A stretch of DNA of 64,000 nt from Hungatella effluvii. Its GTDB lineage: Bacteria; Bacillota; Clostridia; Lachnospirales; Lachnospiraceae. The position numbers were made by a program, and so were the translations under genes. This document shows, piece after piece, positions 35,718-45,926 of the stretch. Where the stretch lies: positions 434,001 to 498,000 of the forward strand of contig NZ_QJKD01000002.1 of the NCBI RefSeq assembly GCF_003201875.1, in the 5' to 3' direction. Numbering within the stretch: position 1 is the stretch's first letter; every line of letters starts with the position of its first letter. Under the pieces are notes generated by a model, which saw nothing but the letters and a program-made list of their open reading frames with translations, searched no databases and was not told the DNA's origin.

Positions 35718-36154
35718 TGTTAATGCCTAAGAGAGTTAAACGTCGTAAACAGTTCCGTGGTTCCATGGCTGGTAAGGCTTTAAGAGGCAATACAATCAGC
35801 AATGGTGAATACGGTTTAGTCGCTTTAGAGCCATGTTGGATCAAATCGAACCAGATTGAGGCAGCCCGTGTTGCCATGACCCGTTACATCAAGCGTGGTG
35901 GTAAAGTCTGGATCAAGATTTTCCCGGATAAACCTGTAACAGCAAAGCCAGCAGAAACCCGTATGGGTTCCGGTAAGGGCGCTCTGGAATACTGGGTAGC
36001 AGTAGTTAAACCAGGCCGTGTATTATTTGAAATCGCTGGAGTACCTGAAGAAACAGCTCGTGAAGCTTTACGTCTTGCTATGCACAAGTTACCATGCAGA
36101 TGTAAGATTGCTGCTAAAGCGGATTTAGAAGGCGGTGATAACAGTGAAAATTAA
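35717..36154 (+). CDS. rplP: 50S ribosomal protein L16
   Basis: L16 (145 residues) helps organise the A-site tRNA region. [19 protein letters not shown] and [18 protein letters not shown] are canonical. It starts at the last base of the rpsC stop region and overlaps rpmC by 11 bases. Confidence 0.98.
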   Translation: MLMPKRVKRRKQFRGSMAGKALRGNTISNGEYGLVALEPCWIKSNQIEAARVAMTRYIKRGGKVWIKIFPDKPVTAKPAETRMGSGKGALEYWVAVVKPGRVLFEIAGVPEETAREALRLAMHKLPCRCKIAAKADLEGGDNSEN

Positions 36155-36350
36155 TAAATATGTAGAAGAATTAAAGGCAAAATCAGTCACAGAGCTGAAC
36201 GAAGAATTAGTAGCTGCGAAGAAGGAACTCTTTAACTTAAGATTCCAGAACGCAACGAATCAGCTGGATAACACCAGCAGAATCAAAGAAGTTCGTAAGA
36301 ACATTGCCAGAATCCAGACTGTTATGACAGAAAAGGCTAAACTGGCTTAA
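36144..36350 (+). CDS. rpmC: 50S ribosomal protein L29
   Basis: L29 (68 residues) lies next to L23 at the tunnel exit. [20 protein letters not shown] is the family core. I choose the GTG at 36144, which gives the usual [10 protein letters not shown] and has AGGCGG at a good distance; a GTG at 36135 would add three residues. It overlaps the rplP 3' end, so translation is coupled. Confidence 0.95.
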   Translation: MKINKYVEELKAKSVTELNEELVAAKKELFNLRFQNATNQLDNTSRIKEVRKNIARIQTVMTEKAKLA

Positions 36351-36415
36351 GCAGATATTTTTCATCTCAGTATGACACACACGACCGTGTGTAACATTGA
36401 AAGGAGTAACGTAGC

Positions 36416-36670
36416 GTGGAAAGAAATTTAAGAAAAACCCGTACGGGCAAGGTAGTCAGCAATAAGATGGATAAGACTATTGTTGTGGCTATCGTAGACC
36501 ATGTAAAACATCCTTTATACGGCAAGATCGTAAAGAGAACGTATAAATTAAAAGCTCATGACGAAAACAACGAATGCAACATGGGCGATACAGTAAAAGT
36601 AATGGAAACAAGACCGCTGTCCAAGGACAAGAGATGGAGACTTGTTGAGATTATCGAGAAAGCGAAATAA
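36416..36670 (+). CDS. rpsQ: 30S ribosomal protein S17
   Basis: S17 (84 residues) is a primary 16S rRNA-binding protein with an OB fold. [18 protein letters not shown] and the [17 protein letters not shown] loop are canonical. It starts at GTG after AAGGAGT. The 65-base gap before it has an ACACAC/GTGTGT hairpin. Confidence 0.97.
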   Translation: MERNLRKTRTGKVVSNKMDKTIVVAIVDHVKHPLYGKIVKRTYKLKAHDENNECNMGDTVKVMETRPLSKDKRWRLVEIIEKAK

Positions 36671-36696
36671 ATTATTTCCAGGAAGGAGTAACAGGC

Positions 36697-37065
36697 ATGA
36701 TTCAGCAGGAGACCAGGTTAAAGGTTGCCGACAATACCGGTGCGAAAGAATTACTGTGTATCCGTGTTATGGGCGGCTCTACAAGAAGATATGCTAATAT
36801 TGGTGATATTATCGTCGCTACCGTTAAGGATGCAACACCAGGCGGTGTTGTAAAGAAAGGTGACGTAGTAAAGGCCGTTGTTGTGCGTACTGTAAAAGGT
36901 GCCCGCCGCAAAGACGGTTCTTATATCAGGTTCGATGAGAACGCTGCAGTAATAATCAAAGATGACAAGACTCCGAGAGGAACTCGTATCTTTGGACCGG
37001 TTGCAAGAGAATTAAGAGAGAAACAGTTCATGAAGATTGTTTCTTTAGCTCCAGAAGTATTATAG
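36697..37065 (+). CDS. rplN: 50S ribosomal protein L14
   Basis: L14 (122 residues) forms an inter-subunit bridge and binds Rsf[21 protein letters not shown] and [14 protein letters not shown] are canonical. GAAGGAGT lies upstream. rplX starts 13 bases after the stop. Confidence 0.98.
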   Translation: MIQQETRLKVADNTGAKELLCIRVMGGSTRRYANIGDIIVATVKDATPGGVVKKGDVVKAVVVRTVKGARRKDGSYIRFDENAAVIIKDDKTPRGTRIFGPVARELREKQFMKIVSLAPEVL

Positions 37066-37078
37066 GGAGGTGTCGACT

Positions 37079-37384
37079 GTGCATAAAATTAAGAGAGATG
37101 ACCTGGTAAAGGTTATCGCAGGAAAAGATAGAGATAAACAGGGCAAAGTTCTTCATGTAGATACAAAGAACAACAAAGTTCTGGTGGAAGGCTGCAACAT
37201 GATTACAAAGCATGTAAAGCCAGGCCCTGGCAACCCACAGGGTGGTATTGTTCAGAAAGAAGCTGCGCTTGATATCTCCAACGTAATGCTTGTTGTAGAC
37301 GGAAAAGCAACCAGAGTCGGCTTCGAAGTAAAAGACGGCAAAAAAGTCCGTGTTGCCAAAACAACCGGAAAAGCGATTGACTAA
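37079..37384 (+). CDS. rplX: 50S ribosomal protein L24
   Basis: L24 (101 residues) starts large-subunit assembly through its KOW domain (KIKRDDLVKVIAGKDRDKQG). I choose the GTG at 37079 because GGGAGG lies about eight bases upstream and the product then begins MHKIKRDD as in relatives; the GTG at 37070 falls inside that Shine-Dalgarno sequence. Confidence 0.96.
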   Translation: MHKIKRDDLVKVIAGKDRDKQGKVLHVDTKNNKVLVEGCNMITKHVKPGPGNPQGGIVQKEAALDISNVMLVVDGKATRVGFEVKDGKKVRVAKTTGKAID

Positions 37385-37405
37385 TTCGGAGAGGAGGAAT
37401 AAAAA

Positions 37406-37945
37406 TTGGCTAGATTAAAAGAAACATATCAGAGCGAAATCGTAGAAGCTATGATTAAGAAATTCGGTTATAAAAACATCATGGAAGTGCCGAAGTTAGA
37501 TAAGATCGTCATCAACATGGGTGTTGGCGAAGCAAAGGAAAATGCCAAGGTTTTAGACTCTGCAGTCAGAGACTTAGAAATCATCTCCGGACAGAAGGCA
37601 GTCTTAACAAAGGCAAAGAAATCTATTGCTAACTTCAAGCTCAGAGAAGGCATGCCAATCGGCTGTAAGGTTACATTACGCGGTGAGAGAATGTATGAGT
37701 TTGCAGATCGTCTGATCAATCTTGCATTACCTCGTGTACGTGACTTCAGGGGTGTTAATCCTAACGCTTTTGACGGCAGAGGAAACTATGCCCTTGGTAT
37801 CAAGGAACAGCTTATTTTCCCTGAAATTGAGTACGATAAAGTTGACAAGGTCAGAGGTATGGACATCATTTTCGTTACTACCGCTAAGACCGATGAAGAA
37901 GCCCGTGAACTTTTGACATTATTCAATATGCCATTTGCAAAATAA
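37406..37945 (+). CDS. rplE: 50S ribosomal protein L5
   Basis: L5 (179 residues) binds 5S rRNA and contacts the P-site t[23 protein letters not shown] and [20 protein letters not shown] are canonical. The start is TTG after GGAGGAAT. Confidence 0.98.
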   Translation: MARLKETYQSEIVEAMIKKFGYKNIMEVPKLDKIVINMGVGEAKENAKVLDSAVRDLEIISGQKAVLTKAKKSIANFKLREGMPIGCKVTLRGERMYEFADRLINLALPRVRDFRGVNPNAFDGRGNYALGIKEQLIFPEIEYDKVDKVRGMDIIFVTTAKTDEEARELLTLFNMPFAK

Positions 37946-37960
37946 CAGGAGGAATATTCC

Positions 37961-38146
37961 ATGGCAAAGACTTCAATGAAGATTAAACAGCAGAGACCTG
38001 CAAAATTCTCCAGCAGAGAATACAACCGTTGCAGAATCTGTGGACGTCCACATGCTTATTTAAGAAAATACGGTATCTGCAGAATCTGCTTCCGTGAATT
38101 AGCATACAAGGGTCAGATCCCAGGCGTTAAGAAAGCAAGCTGGTAA
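37961..38146 (+). CDS. rpsZ: 30S ribosomal protein S14 type Z
   Basis: S14 in its short zinc-binding form (61 residues). CRICGRPH and CRICFREL give two CxxC pairs for zinc, as in most Firmicutes. [20 protein letters not shown] opens it. AGGAGGA lies upstream. Confidence 0.98.
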   Translation: MAKTSMKIKQQRPAKFSSREYNRCRICGRPHAYLRKYGICRICFRELAYKGQIPGVKKASW

Positions 38147-38169
38147 AATAAGGAAGGAGGCAATTCAAA

Positions 38170-38571
38170 ATGACAATGAGCGATCCAATCGCAGATATGC
38201 TTACAAGAATTCGTAACGCAAATACTGCCAAACACGATACAGTAGATGTACCTTCATCCAAGATGAAATTAGCTATTGCTGATATCCTTGTAAAAGAGGG
38301 CTACATTAAGAAATATGATCTCGTAGAAGACGGTGCATTCCAGACAATCAGAATCACCTTAAAGTACGGCAAAGACAAGAACGAAAAAATCATCACAGGT
38401 ATCAAGAGAATCTCCAAGCCTGGTTTACGTGTATACGCAAACAAGGAAGAGTTACCGAAGGTTCTGGGTGGTTTAGGAATAGCTATCATCTCCACCAACC
38501 AGGGCGTTGTAACCGATAAGGCAGCACGCGAACTCGGCGTAGGCGGAGAAGTGCTGGCATTTGTTTGGTAA
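38170..38571 (+). CDS. rpsH: 30S ribosomal protein S8
   Basis: S8 (133 residues) is a primary 16S rRNA binder and in E. coli represses the spc operon. [15 protein letters not shown] and [19 protein letters not shown] are typical. I keep the ATG at 38170, nine bases after AAGGAGG; an ATG six bases later is an alternative. Confidence 0.98.
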   Translation: MTMSDPIADMLTRIRNANTAKHDTVDVPSSKMKLAIADILVKEGYIKKYDLVEDGAFQTIRITLKYGKDKNEKIITGIKRISKPGLRVYANKEELPKVLGGLGIAIISTNQGVVTDKAARELGVGGEVLAFVW

Positions 38572-38637
38572 TTTAAGAACTACTGAAAACAGAAGAGGCG
38601 CAGACGCTTTTTCCGAAAATTTAAGGAGGTACACGGC

Positions 38638-39180
38638 ATGTCACGTATAGGAAGAATGCCTATCGCGATTCCGGCAGGCGTTACTGTCACAATCGCAGAA
38701 AATAATAAAGTGACTGTAAAAGGTCCAAAGGGAACTCTGGAAAGAGTATTACCGGCTGAGATGTCCATCAAAGAAGAAGATGGCCAGATCATCGTTACAA
38801 GACCCAGTGATTTAAAGAAGATGAAATCTTTACACGGTCTGACAAGAACACTGATCAACAACATGATCGTTGGCGTAACCGCTGGTTACGAGAAGAAACT
38901 GGAAATCAATGGTGTAGGTTACAGAGCTCAGAAGCAGGGTAAGAAGCTTGTTCTTTCCCTCGGTTATTCTCATCCGGTTGAGATGGAAGATCCGGAAGGT
39001 CTGGAATCCACAATGGAAGGCCAGAACGTCATCATTGTAAAAGGTATCGATAAAGAAAAAGTAGGCCAGTACGCTGCTGAAATCAGAGACAAGAGAAGAC
39101 CTGAGCCGTATAAGGGCAAAGGTATCAAATATGCTGATGAAGTTATCAGACGTAAAGTTGGTAAGACTGGTAAGAAATAA
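38638..39180 (+). CDS. rplF: 50S ribosomal protein L6
   Basis: L6 (180 residues) lies near the factor-binding site. [15 protein letters not shown] and the C-terminal [16 protein letters not shown] are canonical. AAGGAGGT lies upstream. Confidence 0.98.
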   Translation: MSRIGRMPIAIPAGVTVTIAENNKVTVKGPKGTLERVLPAEMSIKEEDGQIIVTRPSDLKKMKSLHGLTRTLINNMIVGVTAGYEKKLEINGVGYRAQKQGKKLVLSLGYSHPVEMEDPEGLESTMEGQNVIIVKGIDKEKVGQYAAEIRDKRRPEPYKGKGIKYADEVIRRKVGKTGKK

Positions 39181-39198
39181 TTTAAGGAGAGTGTAAAA

Positions 39199-39567
39199 AT
39201 GGTTAGCAAACAGTCAAGAAGCGAAGTTCGCGTGAAGAAGCACACCAGATTACGTAATCGTTTTGCAGGCACTGCAGAAAGACCGCGTTTAGCTGTGTTC
39301 AGAAGTAATAATCATATGTATGCTCAAATTATTGACGATACAGTTGGTAAAACTTTAGTCTCAGCTTCTACAGTTGATAAGGAAGTAAAGGCTGAATTAG
39401 AGAAAACTAACAACGTTGATGCTGCAGCATATGTAGGTACAGTAGTTGCCAAGAGGGCTCTCGAAAAGGGAATCAAGGAAGTTGTATTTGACAGAGGCGG
39501 CTTCATATATCAGGGCAAGATTCAGGCATTAGCAGACGCAGCCAGAGAAGCTGGTCTGGAATTCTAG
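39199..39567 (+). CDS. rplR: 50S ribosomal protein L18
   Basis: L18 (122 residues) binds 5S rRNA with L5. [20 protein letters not shown] and [20 protein letters not shown] are canonical. AAGGAGAG precedes the ATG. Confidence 0.98.
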   Translation: MVSKQSRSEVRVKKHTRLRNRFAGTAERPRLAVFRSNNHMYAQIIDDTVGKTLVSASTVDKEVKAELEKTNNVDAAAYVGTVVAKRALEKGIKEVVFDRGGFIYQGKIQALADAAREAGLEF

Positions 39568-39586
39568 TAGAGAGGAGAATAGGGCG

Positions 39587-40096
39587 TTGAAACATACAAT
39601 TATTGATGCAAGTCAGTTAGAATTAAACGACAAAGTAGTTGCTATCAAGCGAGTATCGAAAACCGTAAAAGGCGGACGTACTATGAGATTCTCTGCTTTA
39701 GTAGTCGTAGGCGATGGCAATGGCCACGTAGGTGCAGGCCTTGGCAAAGCCGGCGAAGTTCCGGAAGCAATCCGTAAGGGTAAAGAGGCTGCAGTTAAGA
39801 ATATGGTAACTGTTCCGATTGATGAGAACAACAGCATTCCTCATGATTTAACCGGAAAATTCGGAAGCGCATCTGTACTTCTTAAGAAGGCTCCGGAAGG
39901 TACCGGTATCATCGCAGGCGGTCCTGCCCGTGCGGTAGTGGAGCTTGCGGGAATTAAGAATATCCGTACAAAATCTTTAGGATCCAACAATAAGACAAAC
40001 GTAGTTTTGGCTACAATCGAAGGATTGACTCAGATAAAGACTCCTGAGGAAGTTGCAAAGCTTCGCGGCAAATCTGTAGAAGAGATTTTAGGCTAA
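39587..40096 (+). CDS. rpsE: 30S ribosomal protein S5
   Basis: S5 (169 residues) affects decoding accuracy. [20 protein letters not shown] and [20 protein letters not shown] are canonical. The start is TTG after GAGGAGAATAGGG. Confidence 0.97.
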   Translation: MKHTIIDASQLELNDKVVAIKRVSKTVKGGRTMRFSALVVVGDGNGHVGAGLGKAGEVPEAIRKGKEAAVKNMVTVPIDENNSIPHDLTGKFGSASVLLKKAPEGTGIIAGGPARAVVELAGIKNIRTKSLGSNNKTNVVLATIEGLTQIKTPEEVAKLRGKSVEEILG

Positions 40097-40109
40097 GGAG
40101 GATAAGAAA

Positions 40110-40292
40110 ATGGCAGATAAATTAAAAATCACATTGGTGAAATCCCCGATCGGCGCAGTTCCGAAGCAGAAAGCAACCGTTGAAGCTTTAGGCTTAAAGA
40201 AGCTTCATAAGACAGTTGAGATGCCGGATAACGGTGCTGTAAGAGGCATGATCCAGAACGTAAGACATTTAGTAAAAGTTGAAGAAATTTAA
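40110..40292 (+). CDS. rpmD: 50S ribosomal protein L30
   Basis: L30 (60 residues). [20 protein letters not shown] and the later [16 protein letters not shown] are canonical. GGAGGAT lies upstream, 13 bases after rpsE. Confidence 0.97.
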   Translation: MADKLKITLVKSPIGAVPKQKATVEALGLKKLHKTVEMPDNGAVRGMIQNVRHLVKVEEI

Positions 40293-40317
40293 GGAAAACA
40301 GTAAGGAGGTGCAAACG

Positions 40318-40758
40318 ATGGAATTATCAAATTTACAGCCTGCATTAGGATCCAAACACAGCGATAGCTTCAGAAGAGGCCGTGGCCATGGTTCAGGAAA
40401 CGGTAAGACTGCAGGTAAGGGCCATAAAGGACAGAAAGCTCGTTCTGGTGCTCCGAGACCAGGGTTTGAAGGCGGTCAGATGCCTTTATACAGACGTATT
40501 CCTAAGAGAGGCTTCACAAACAGAAATACCAAGACTATCATTGGAATCAATGTTAGTGCTTTAGAGCAGTTCGAAAACGATACTGTTGTTACAGTTGAGA
40601 CTCTGTTAGAGAGCGGCATTGTTAAGAATCCGCGCGATGGTGTTAAGATCCTTGGAAACGGAGAATTAACCAAAAAGCTTACAGTAAAGGTAGATGCTTT
40701 CAGCGAAGGCGCTAAAACCAAAATCGAGGCTTTAGGTGGAACCTGCGAGGTGAACTAA
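40318..40758 (+). CDS. rplO: 50S ribosomal protein L15
   Basis: L15 (146 residues) is a late-stage large-subunit assembly protein. [20 protein letters not shown] and [15 protein letters not shown] are canonical. I start it at 40318, after AAGGAGGT; the frame back to 40279 overlaps rpmD. secY starts two bases after the stop. Confidence 0.98.
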   Translation: MELSNLQPALGSKHSDSFRRGRGHGSGNGKTAGKGHKGQKARSGAPRPGFEGGQMPLYRRIPKRGFTNRNTKTIIGINVSALEQFENDTVVTVETLLESGIVKNPRDGVKILGNGELTKKLTVKVDAFSEGAKTKIEALGGTCEVN

Positions 40759-40759
40759 T

Positions 40760-42082
40760 ATGTTAAAAACGCTCCGTAATGCATTCAAGATCAAGGACAT
40801 CAGAAAGAAACTTCTGTATACGTTCGCGATGCTGGTGGTTATTAGAATTGGCTCACAGCTGCCGATTCCTGGAGTAGAAACAGCATTTTTCAAAGATTTT
40901 TTCGCTCAGCAGAATAACGATGCGTTCGGATTTTTTAACGCCATGACAGGTAGCTCCTTTACCAATATGTCCGTGTTCGCGCTGAGTATTACCCCGTACA
41001 TCACTTCTTCCATTATCATGCAGCTTCTGACCATTGCGATTCCGAAGCTGGAAGAGATGCAGAGAGATGGTGAAGACGGCAGAAAAAAGATAGCAGAATA
41101 CACCCGTTACGTAACAGTTGCTCTGGCTTTAATTGAATCCATTGCTATGGCAGTCGGATTCGGCGGCCAGGGACTGTTAAGCGAGTTCAACGCAATCAGC
41201 GTCATTATCGCCGTAGTCACTATGACTGCAGGTAGTGCGCTTCTGATGTGGATTGGTGAGCGTATCACTGAGAATGGTGTGGGAAATGGTATCTCCATCG
41301 TCCTGTTATTTAACATCATTTCCAGTTTGCCCTCTGACGCATCTACACTTTATACCAGATTCATGTCTGGCAAGTCGGTTGCAGTGTCAGCGGTAGCTGC
41401 CATCATCATCGTGGCCATCGTGATTGCAATCGTGGTATTTGTCGTTGTCCTTCAGGATGGCGAGAGAAGAATTCCAGTCCAGTATTCCAAAAAGATGCAG
41501 GGACGTAAGATGGTTGGCGGCCAGTCCTCCAACATCCCGTTAAAAGTAAATACAGCCGGCGTTATCCCGGTTATCTTTGCTTCCTCCATCATGTCATTCC
41601 CGGTAGTTATCGCTCAGTTCTTTGGCAGCCGGATTAACTATGACAGCATTGGCGGACATATCCTTCTGATGCTGAATTCTTCTAACTGGTTCAAGCCGGA
41701 GCGTCCGGTCTATTCGATTGGTATGGTGGTTTATATCGCTCTGATCATCGTGTTTGCTTACTTCTACACATCGATTACTTTTAATCCGTTGGAAGTAGCG
41801 AATAACATGAAGAAGTCGGGCGGCTTTATCCCGGGTATCCGCCCAGGCAAGCCAACCAGCGATTACCTCAATTCCATTTTGAACTATGTAGTATTTATCG
41901 GTGCATGTGGTCTGACGGTTATATGTATCATCCCGATTATGGTATCCGGCCTCTTCAATGTAAGCCGCCTGTCATTTGGTGGTACATCCTTAATCATTAT
42001 TGTCAGCGTTGTCTTAGAGACACTGAAGGCAATAGAATCTCAGATGCTTGTACGTTATTATAAGGGATTTTTGAATGACTAA
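40760..42082 (+). CDS. secY: Preprotein translocase subunit SecY
   Basis: SecY (440 residues, ten membrane helices) is the channel of the general secretion machine. RIGSQLPIPGVE in the plug region, GGQSSNIPLKVNTAGVIPVIF-type sequence in the middle and FNPLEVANNMKKSGGFIPGI near the end are canonical. It lies directly after rplO, as in most bacteria. A long hairpin follows before adk. Confidence 0.98.
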   Translation: MLKTLRNAFKIKDIRKKLLYTFAMLVVIRIGSQLPIPGVETAFFKDFFAQQNNDAFGFFNAMTGSSFTNMSVFALSITPYITSSIIMQLLTIAIPKLEEMQRDGEDGRKKIAEYTRYVTVALALIESIAMAVGFGGQGLLSEFNAISVIIAVVTMTAGSALLMWIGERITENGVGNGISIVLLFNIISSLPSDASTLYTRFMSGKSVAVSAVAAIIIVAIVIAIVVFVVVLQDGERRIPVQYSKKMQGRKMVGGQSSNIPLKVNTAGVIPVIFASSIMSFPVVIAQFFGSRINYDSIGGHILLMLNSSNWFKPERPVYSIGMVVYIALIIVFAYFYTSITFNPLEVANNMKKSGGFIPGIRPGKPTSDYLNSILNYVVFIGACGLTVICIIPIMVSGLFNVSRLSFGGTSLIIIVSVVLETLKAIESQMLVRYYKGFLND

Positions 42083-42091
42083 AGGGCAAAT

Positions 42092-42125
42092 CCAAGAGGA
42101 ACACATTATGGCGTGTTTCTCTTGG
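42092..42125 (+). promoter_or_regulatory. Hairpin between secY and adk
   Basis: 42092-42104 (CCAAGAGGAACAC) pairs with 42113-42125 (GTGTTTCTCTTGG), a 13-base stem with one wobble. The following TCTTT is a weak U-run. It may attenuate transcription or process the message between the membrane-protein gene and adk. Confidence 0.65.
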
Positions 42126-42165
42126 TCTTTGTGCTATATGAACATATTGCAGGGAGGGACTGCTG

Positions 42166-42810
42166 ATGAAGATTATCATGTTAGGTGCCCCAGGTGCCGG
42201 TAAAGGTACCCAGGCAAAGAAGATTGCTGAGAAATATCAGATTCCACACATTTCCACAGGCGATATTTTCCGTTTTAACATTAAAGAGGGAACCGAGCTT
42301 GGAATGAAGGCGAAGGCGTTTATGGATCAGGGCGGCTTAGTACCGGATGAGCTGACGATCGGCATGCTGATGGACCGCATCCAGAAGGAAGACTGTCAGA
42401 ATGGTTACGTATTAGACGGTTTCCCAAGGACGATTCCGCAGGCGGAAAGCCTTACGAACGCTCTTAATGAGAGAGGACAGAAGATCGACTACGCCGTGAA
42501 TGTGGATGTTCCGGATGAGAATATCGTGAATCGGATGTCAGGACGCCGCGCCTGCTTAAGCTGCGGTGCTACATATCATATCGTCTATAAACCCAGCAAA
42601 GTGGAAGGCATCTGTGATGTCTGCGGTGACAAGCTTGTCTTAAGAGAAGACGATAAGCCGGAAACCGTTAAGAAGCGTCTGTCCGTGTATCATGATCAGA
42701 CACAGCCTCTGATTGACTATTATAAGGAAGCCGGCGTACTGGCAAATGTTGACGGAACACAGGATATGGAAAAAGTGTTCTCCGATATTGTCGCTGTTCT
42801 GGGAGCGTAA
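42166..42810 (+). CDS. adk: Adenylate kinase
   Basis: Adenylate kinase (214 residues) interconverts ATP and AMP with two [17 protein letters not shown] is the P-loop and VLDGFPRT the AMP-binding segment. The LID carries a structural zinc site of four cysteines (CLSCG and CDVCG), as in Gram-positive enzymes. GGGAGGG precedes the ATG. map follows three bases later. Confidence 0.98.
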   Translation: MKIIMLGAPGAGKGTQAKKIAEKYQIPHISTGDIFRFNIKEGTELGMKAKAFMDQGGLVPDELTIGMLMDRIQKEDCQNGYVLDGFPRTIPQAESLTNALNERGQKIDYAVNVDVPDENIVNRMSGRRACLSCGATYHIVYKPSKVEGICDVCGDKLVLREDDKPETVKKRLSVYHDQTQPLIDYYKEAGVLANVDGTQDMEKVFSDIVAVLGA

Positions 42811-42813
42811 TGT

Positions 42814-43578
42814 ATGTCAGTTACGATTAAATCTGCAAGAGAAATAGAACTTATGAGAGAGGCCGGGAAAATCCTCGCGAAGACCCACGAGGAGCTGGCG
42901 AAAGCCTTAAAGCCCGGTATGACAACCTGGGATATCGACCATTTGGGAGAAGAGATCATCAGAAGCTACGGCTGCATCCCTTCCTTTAAAAATTACAACG
43001 GCTATCCGGCTTCTATCTGTGTATCGGTGAACGACGAAGTGGTTCACGGAATTCCCAGCAGGAAGCATTTCATAGAGGAAGGCGACATTGTGAGCCTGGA
43101 TGCCGGCGTGATCTACAAGGGATACCATTCCGATGCGGCAAGGACGTACGGGATCGGTGAAATCTCCCCCGAAGCAGGCAGACTCATCGAGGTGACAAAA
43201 CAAAGTTTCTTTGAAGGGATTAAATTTGCAAAAGCTGGCAATCATCTGAATGATATATCTTCTGCGATCCAGGCCTATGCGGAAAGCTTTGGCTTTGGCG
43301 TGGTACGGGATCTGGTAGGACATGGAATCGGAAGTCATCTCCATGAAGACCCGGAGGTGCCCAATTTCGCCGGAAGGCGGCGCGGCCTAAAACTGAGGCC
43401 AGGCATGACACTCGCCATTGAACCGATGATCAACGCGGGAACGCCGGAAGTGGTATGGCTCGATGATGACTGGACGGTTGTAACAGAGGACGGAGCATTA
43501 TCAGCCCACTATGAGAATACGGTCCTGATTACAGAAGGCGAACCGGAGCTTTTAAGCCTGGTTTCGGAAGCCCATTAG
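42814..43578 (+). CDS. map: Methionine aminopeptidase type I
   Basis: Type I methionine aminopeptidase (254 residues) removes the initiator Met. The five metal ligands are visible in order: Asp in VSLDAG, Asp in YHSDAART, His in GHGIGSHLHEDP, Glu in LAIEPM and Glu in HYENTVLI. There is no N-terminal SH3 or zinc extension. It lies in the usual adk-map-infA order. Confidence 0.97.
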   Translation: MSVTIKSAREIELMREAGKILAKTHEELAKALKPGMTTWDIDHLGEEIIRSYGCIPSFKNYNGYPASICVSVNDEVVHGIPSRKHFIEEGDIVSLDAGVIYKGYHSDAARTYGIGEISPEAGRLIEVTKQSFFEGIKFAKAGNHLNDISSAIQAYAESFGFGVVRDLVGHGIGSHLHEDPEVPNFAGRRRGLKLRPGMTLAIEPMINAGTPEVVWLDDDWTVVTEDGALSAHYENTVLITEGEPELLSLVSEAH

Positions 43579-43598
43579 GGAATTTGAGTGAGGACAGT

Positions 43599-43868
43599 AT
43601 GGAGATCACGACAGGAACGATTGTAAAAAGCCTGGCTGGACACGATAAAGAAGAAGTTTTCTTCATATTAAGAGAAGAAGGCGAATATGTTTATCTGGTG
43701 GACGGAAAATACCGGACGCTCGACAAGCCGAAGAAGAAAAACAGAAAGCATGTGGAGACCGTTTCCTGCGAAGCGGGCAGTCCGGGCGAGAAGATCAGGG
43801 AAGGCCAGAGAGTCACCGATGAAGAGATCGCTCGTTTCATCAAATGTTTCAAAAAACAAAAGAAGTGA
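43599..43868 (+). CDS. KOW-domain RNA-binding protein (L14e-like)
   Basis: A small protein (about 89 residues) with a KOW-like fold similar to the L14e/L6e/L27e group: TGTIVKSLAGHDKEEVFFIL followed by YVYLVDGKYRTLDKPKKKN. Relatives are common between map and infA in Clostridia and are thought to bind RNA or ribosomes. I choose the ATG at 43599, with GTGAGGA upstream; a TTG at 43584 is possible. Confidence 0.82.
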   Translation: MEITTGTIVKSLAGHDKEEVFFILREEGEYVYLVDGKYRTLDKPKKKNRKHVETVSCEAGSPGEKIREGQRVTDEEIARFIKCFKKQKK

Positions 43869-43901
43869 GTAAAGACACAGGTTGTCAGGAGGTAAGATTT
43901 T

Positions 43902-44120
43902 ATGTCGAAAGCAGATGTTATTGAAATTGAAGGAACCGTTGTTGAAAAGCTTCCGAACGCCATGTTCCAGGTAGAACTGGAGAACGGCCATCAGGTGCTT
44001 GCGCACATCAGCGGAAAACTTCGTATGAACTATATCCGTATTTTACCGGGTGATAAGGTAACCATTGAGTTATCCCCTTACGATTTGTCCAAGGGAAGAA
44101 TTATCTGGAGAGATAAATAA
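43902..44120 (+). CDS. infA: Translation initiation factor IF-1
   Basis: IF-1 (72 residues, OB fold) binds the A site during initiation. [20 protein letters not shown] and [14 protein letters not shown] are canonical. CAGGAGGT precedes the ATG. Confidence 0.98.
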   Translation: MSKADVIEIEGTVVEKLPNAMFQVELENGHQVLAHISGKLRMNYIRILPGDKVTIELSPYDLSKGRIIWRDK

Positions 44121-44143
44121 AAGTAAAAACAAGGAAAAAGTGC

Positions 44144-44172
44144 TTGCATTCGTATATGGAAAGTGTTATAAT
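44144..44172 (+). promoter_or_regulatory. Promoter before rpmJ
   Basis: TTGCAT (44144-44149), a 17-base spacer and TATAAT (44167-44172) start a second transcript for rpmJ-rpsM-rpsK-rpsD-rpoA-rplQ. Confidence 0.85.
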
Positions 44173-44179
44173 GCTATAG

Positions 44180-44305
44180 CGACTTTGTTGAAATACCGGG
44201 TGTATTATGCCCAAACGGCAGCACTGGTTGGTTTTATATAAAACACATTGCGGGTATACCTGGATGTCCTCATTTTGGGGACGCATAACGGAAAGGAGAA
44301 TTGCT
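44180..44305 (+). promoter_or_regulatory. Structured leader of the rpmJ-rplQ transcript
   Basis: CCGGGTGTA (44196-44204) pairs with TATACCTGG (44255-44263) using two wobbles. Inside it lies the GTTTT/AAAAC hairpin (near 44231-44244), and a GTCC/GGAC hairpin follows at about 44266-44282. The layout suggests autogenous control by a ribosomal protein; the family is not recognised. Confidence 0.5.
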
Positions 44306-44419
44306 GTGAAGGTTAGATCATCAGTCAAACCGATTTGCGAAAAATGCAAAATCATTAAGAGAAAAGGCAGTATCAGAGTAATCTGTGAAAATCCTAAGCA
44401 TAAGCAGAGACAAGGTTAA
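44306..44419 (+). CDS. rpmJ: 50S ribosomal protein L36
   Basis: L36 (37 residues) of the zinc-binding type: [20 protein letters not shown] with Cys pairs and a His near the end ([10 protein letters not shown]). The start is GTG after AAAGGAGA. Confidence 0.97.
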   Translation: MKVRSSVKPICEKCKIIKRKGSIRVICENPKHKQRQG

Positions 44420-44447
44420 AAATTATTAATGGAGGTGTACTACACAA

Positions 44448-44816
44448 ATGGCTCGTATTTCAGGTGTTGATTTACCAAGAGAAAAACGTGTTGAGATCGG
44501 CTTAACTTATGTCTACGGTATCGGTAGAACAAGTTCAAACCGCATTCTTAAAGAAGCTGGCGTTAATCCTGACACTCGTGTTAAGGACTTAACCGATGAC
44601 GAAGTAAAGAGAATATCAGTTGTAATTGCTGACAGTCAGACTGTTGAAGGTGATTTACGTAGAGAAATCGCTATGAACATCAAGAGACTTCAGGAAATTG
44701 GCTGCTATCGTGGAATTCGTCACAGAAAGAGCCTGCCGGTTCGTGGTCAGAAGACAAAGACCAATGCAAGAACTCGCAAGGGCCCGAGAAAGACCGTAGC
44801 AAACAAGAAGAAATAA
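44448..44816 (+). CDS. rpsM: 30S ribosomal protein S13
   Basis: S13 (122 residues) in the small-subunit head contacts the P-site t[23 protein letters not shown] and [15 protein letters not shown] are canonical. GGAGGTGT precedes the ATG. A 98-base AT-rich gap follows before rpsK, in which I see nothing. Confidence 0.98.
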   Translation: MARISGVDLPREKRVEIGLTYVYGIGRTSSNRILKEAGVNPDTRVKDLTDDEVKRISVVIADSQTVEGDLRREIAMNIKRLQEIGCYRGIRHRKSLPVRGQKTKTNARTRKGPRKTVANKKK

Positions 44817-44914
44817 GCATTAAACTTAATGAAACTAAAACAGTGAATCACGTTACATGTTTTAAAAACAGGAATAACAGGATTCAAGAAATGAAGAAAG
44901 TAGGTTAGTTTAAA

Positions 44915-45316
44915 ATGGCTAAAAAAGTGTCCACTACTAAAAAAGTGACAAAAAAGCGCGTAAAGAAAAACGTTGAACGCGGACAAGCACATATCCAGTC
45001 ATCTTTTAATAACACAATCGTGACATTAACTGATACTCAGGGTAATGCCTTATCATGGGCAAGTGCTGGTGGTCTGGGATTTAGAGGTTCAAGAAAATCT
45101 ACTCCATATGCAGCTCAGATGGCGGCAGAAACTGCTACTAAGGCAGCTCTTGTACATGGTTTAAAATCAGTAGACGTTATGGTAAAGGGTCCTGGTTCAG
45201 GCCGTGAAGCAGCTATTCGCGCACTTCAGGCATGCGGTTTAGAAGTAACCAGTATCAAGGATGTTACTCCGGTTCCACATAACGGATGTCGTCCGCCAAA
45301 ACGTAGAAGAGTCTAA
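44915..45316 (+). CDS. rpsK: 30S ribosomal protein S11
   Basis: S11 (133 residues) forms part of the mRNA exit platform. [20 protein letters not shown] and [15 protein letters not shown] are canonical. The ribosome binding site is weak (GAAAGTAGG). Confidence 0.98.
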   Translation: MAKKVSTTKKVTKKRVKKNVERGQAHIQSSFNNTIVTLTDTQGNALSWASAGGLGFRGSRKSTPYAAQMAAETATKAALVHGLKSVDVMVKGPGSGREAAIRALQACGLEVTSIKDVTPVPHNGCRPPKRRRV

Positions 45317-45332
45317 TTAGGAGGTAATTACA

Positions 45333-45926
45333 GTGGCAGTAGATAGAGTTCCTGTTCTTAAAAGATGTAGATCCCTTGGTCTTGATCCAATCTATTTAGG
45401 AATAGATAAAAAATCCAACAGAGAATTAAAAAGAGCTAACAGAAAGATGAGTGAGTACGGCCTGCAGTTAAGAGAAAAGCAGAAAGCCAAATTCATCTAC
45501 GGCGTTCTTGAGAAACCGTTCCGTAACTACTATGCAAAGGCTGAAAAGATGAATGGTATGGTCGGTGAAAACCTGATGATCCTTCTGGAAAGAAGACTTG
45601 ACAACGTAGTATTCCGTATGGGCTTTGGAAGAACAAGAAGAGAGACCAGACAGATGGTTGACCATAAGAGCATCTTAGTAAACGGCAAGTGTGTAAACAT
45701 TCCGTCTTACTTAGTGAAAGCTGGCGACGTAATCGAAGTAAAAGAGAAATGCAAAGGAAACGCCAGATTTAAAGATGTAGTAGAGACCACAGCAGGACGT
45801 TTAACTCCGGCCTGGGTTGATGTTGACCATGAGAATTTACGTGGTACTGTTAAAGAGTTACCAACAAGAGATGAGATTGATGTTCCAGTGAATGAAATGC
45901 TTATCGTCGAGTTGTACTCCAAATAA
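45333..45926 (+). CDS. rpsD: 30S ribosomal protein S4
   Basis: S4 (197 residues) is a primary 16S rRNA binder. ENLMILLERRLDNVVFRMGF is the S4 domain. The N-terminus (MAVDRVPVLKRCRSLGLDPI) is the zinc-free form of this family branch and differs from the common MARYTGP start. It begins at GTG after AGGAGGT. Confidence 0.97.
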   Translation: MAVDRVPVLKRCRSLGLDPIYLGIDKKSNRELKRANRKMSEYGLQLREKQKAKFIYGVLEKPFRNYYAKAEKMNGMVGENLMILLERRLDNVVFRMGFGRTRRETRQMVDHKSILVNGKCVNIPSYLVKAGDVIEVKEKCKGNARFKDVVETTAGRLTPAWVDVDHENLRGTVKELPTRDEIDVPVNEMLIVELYSK

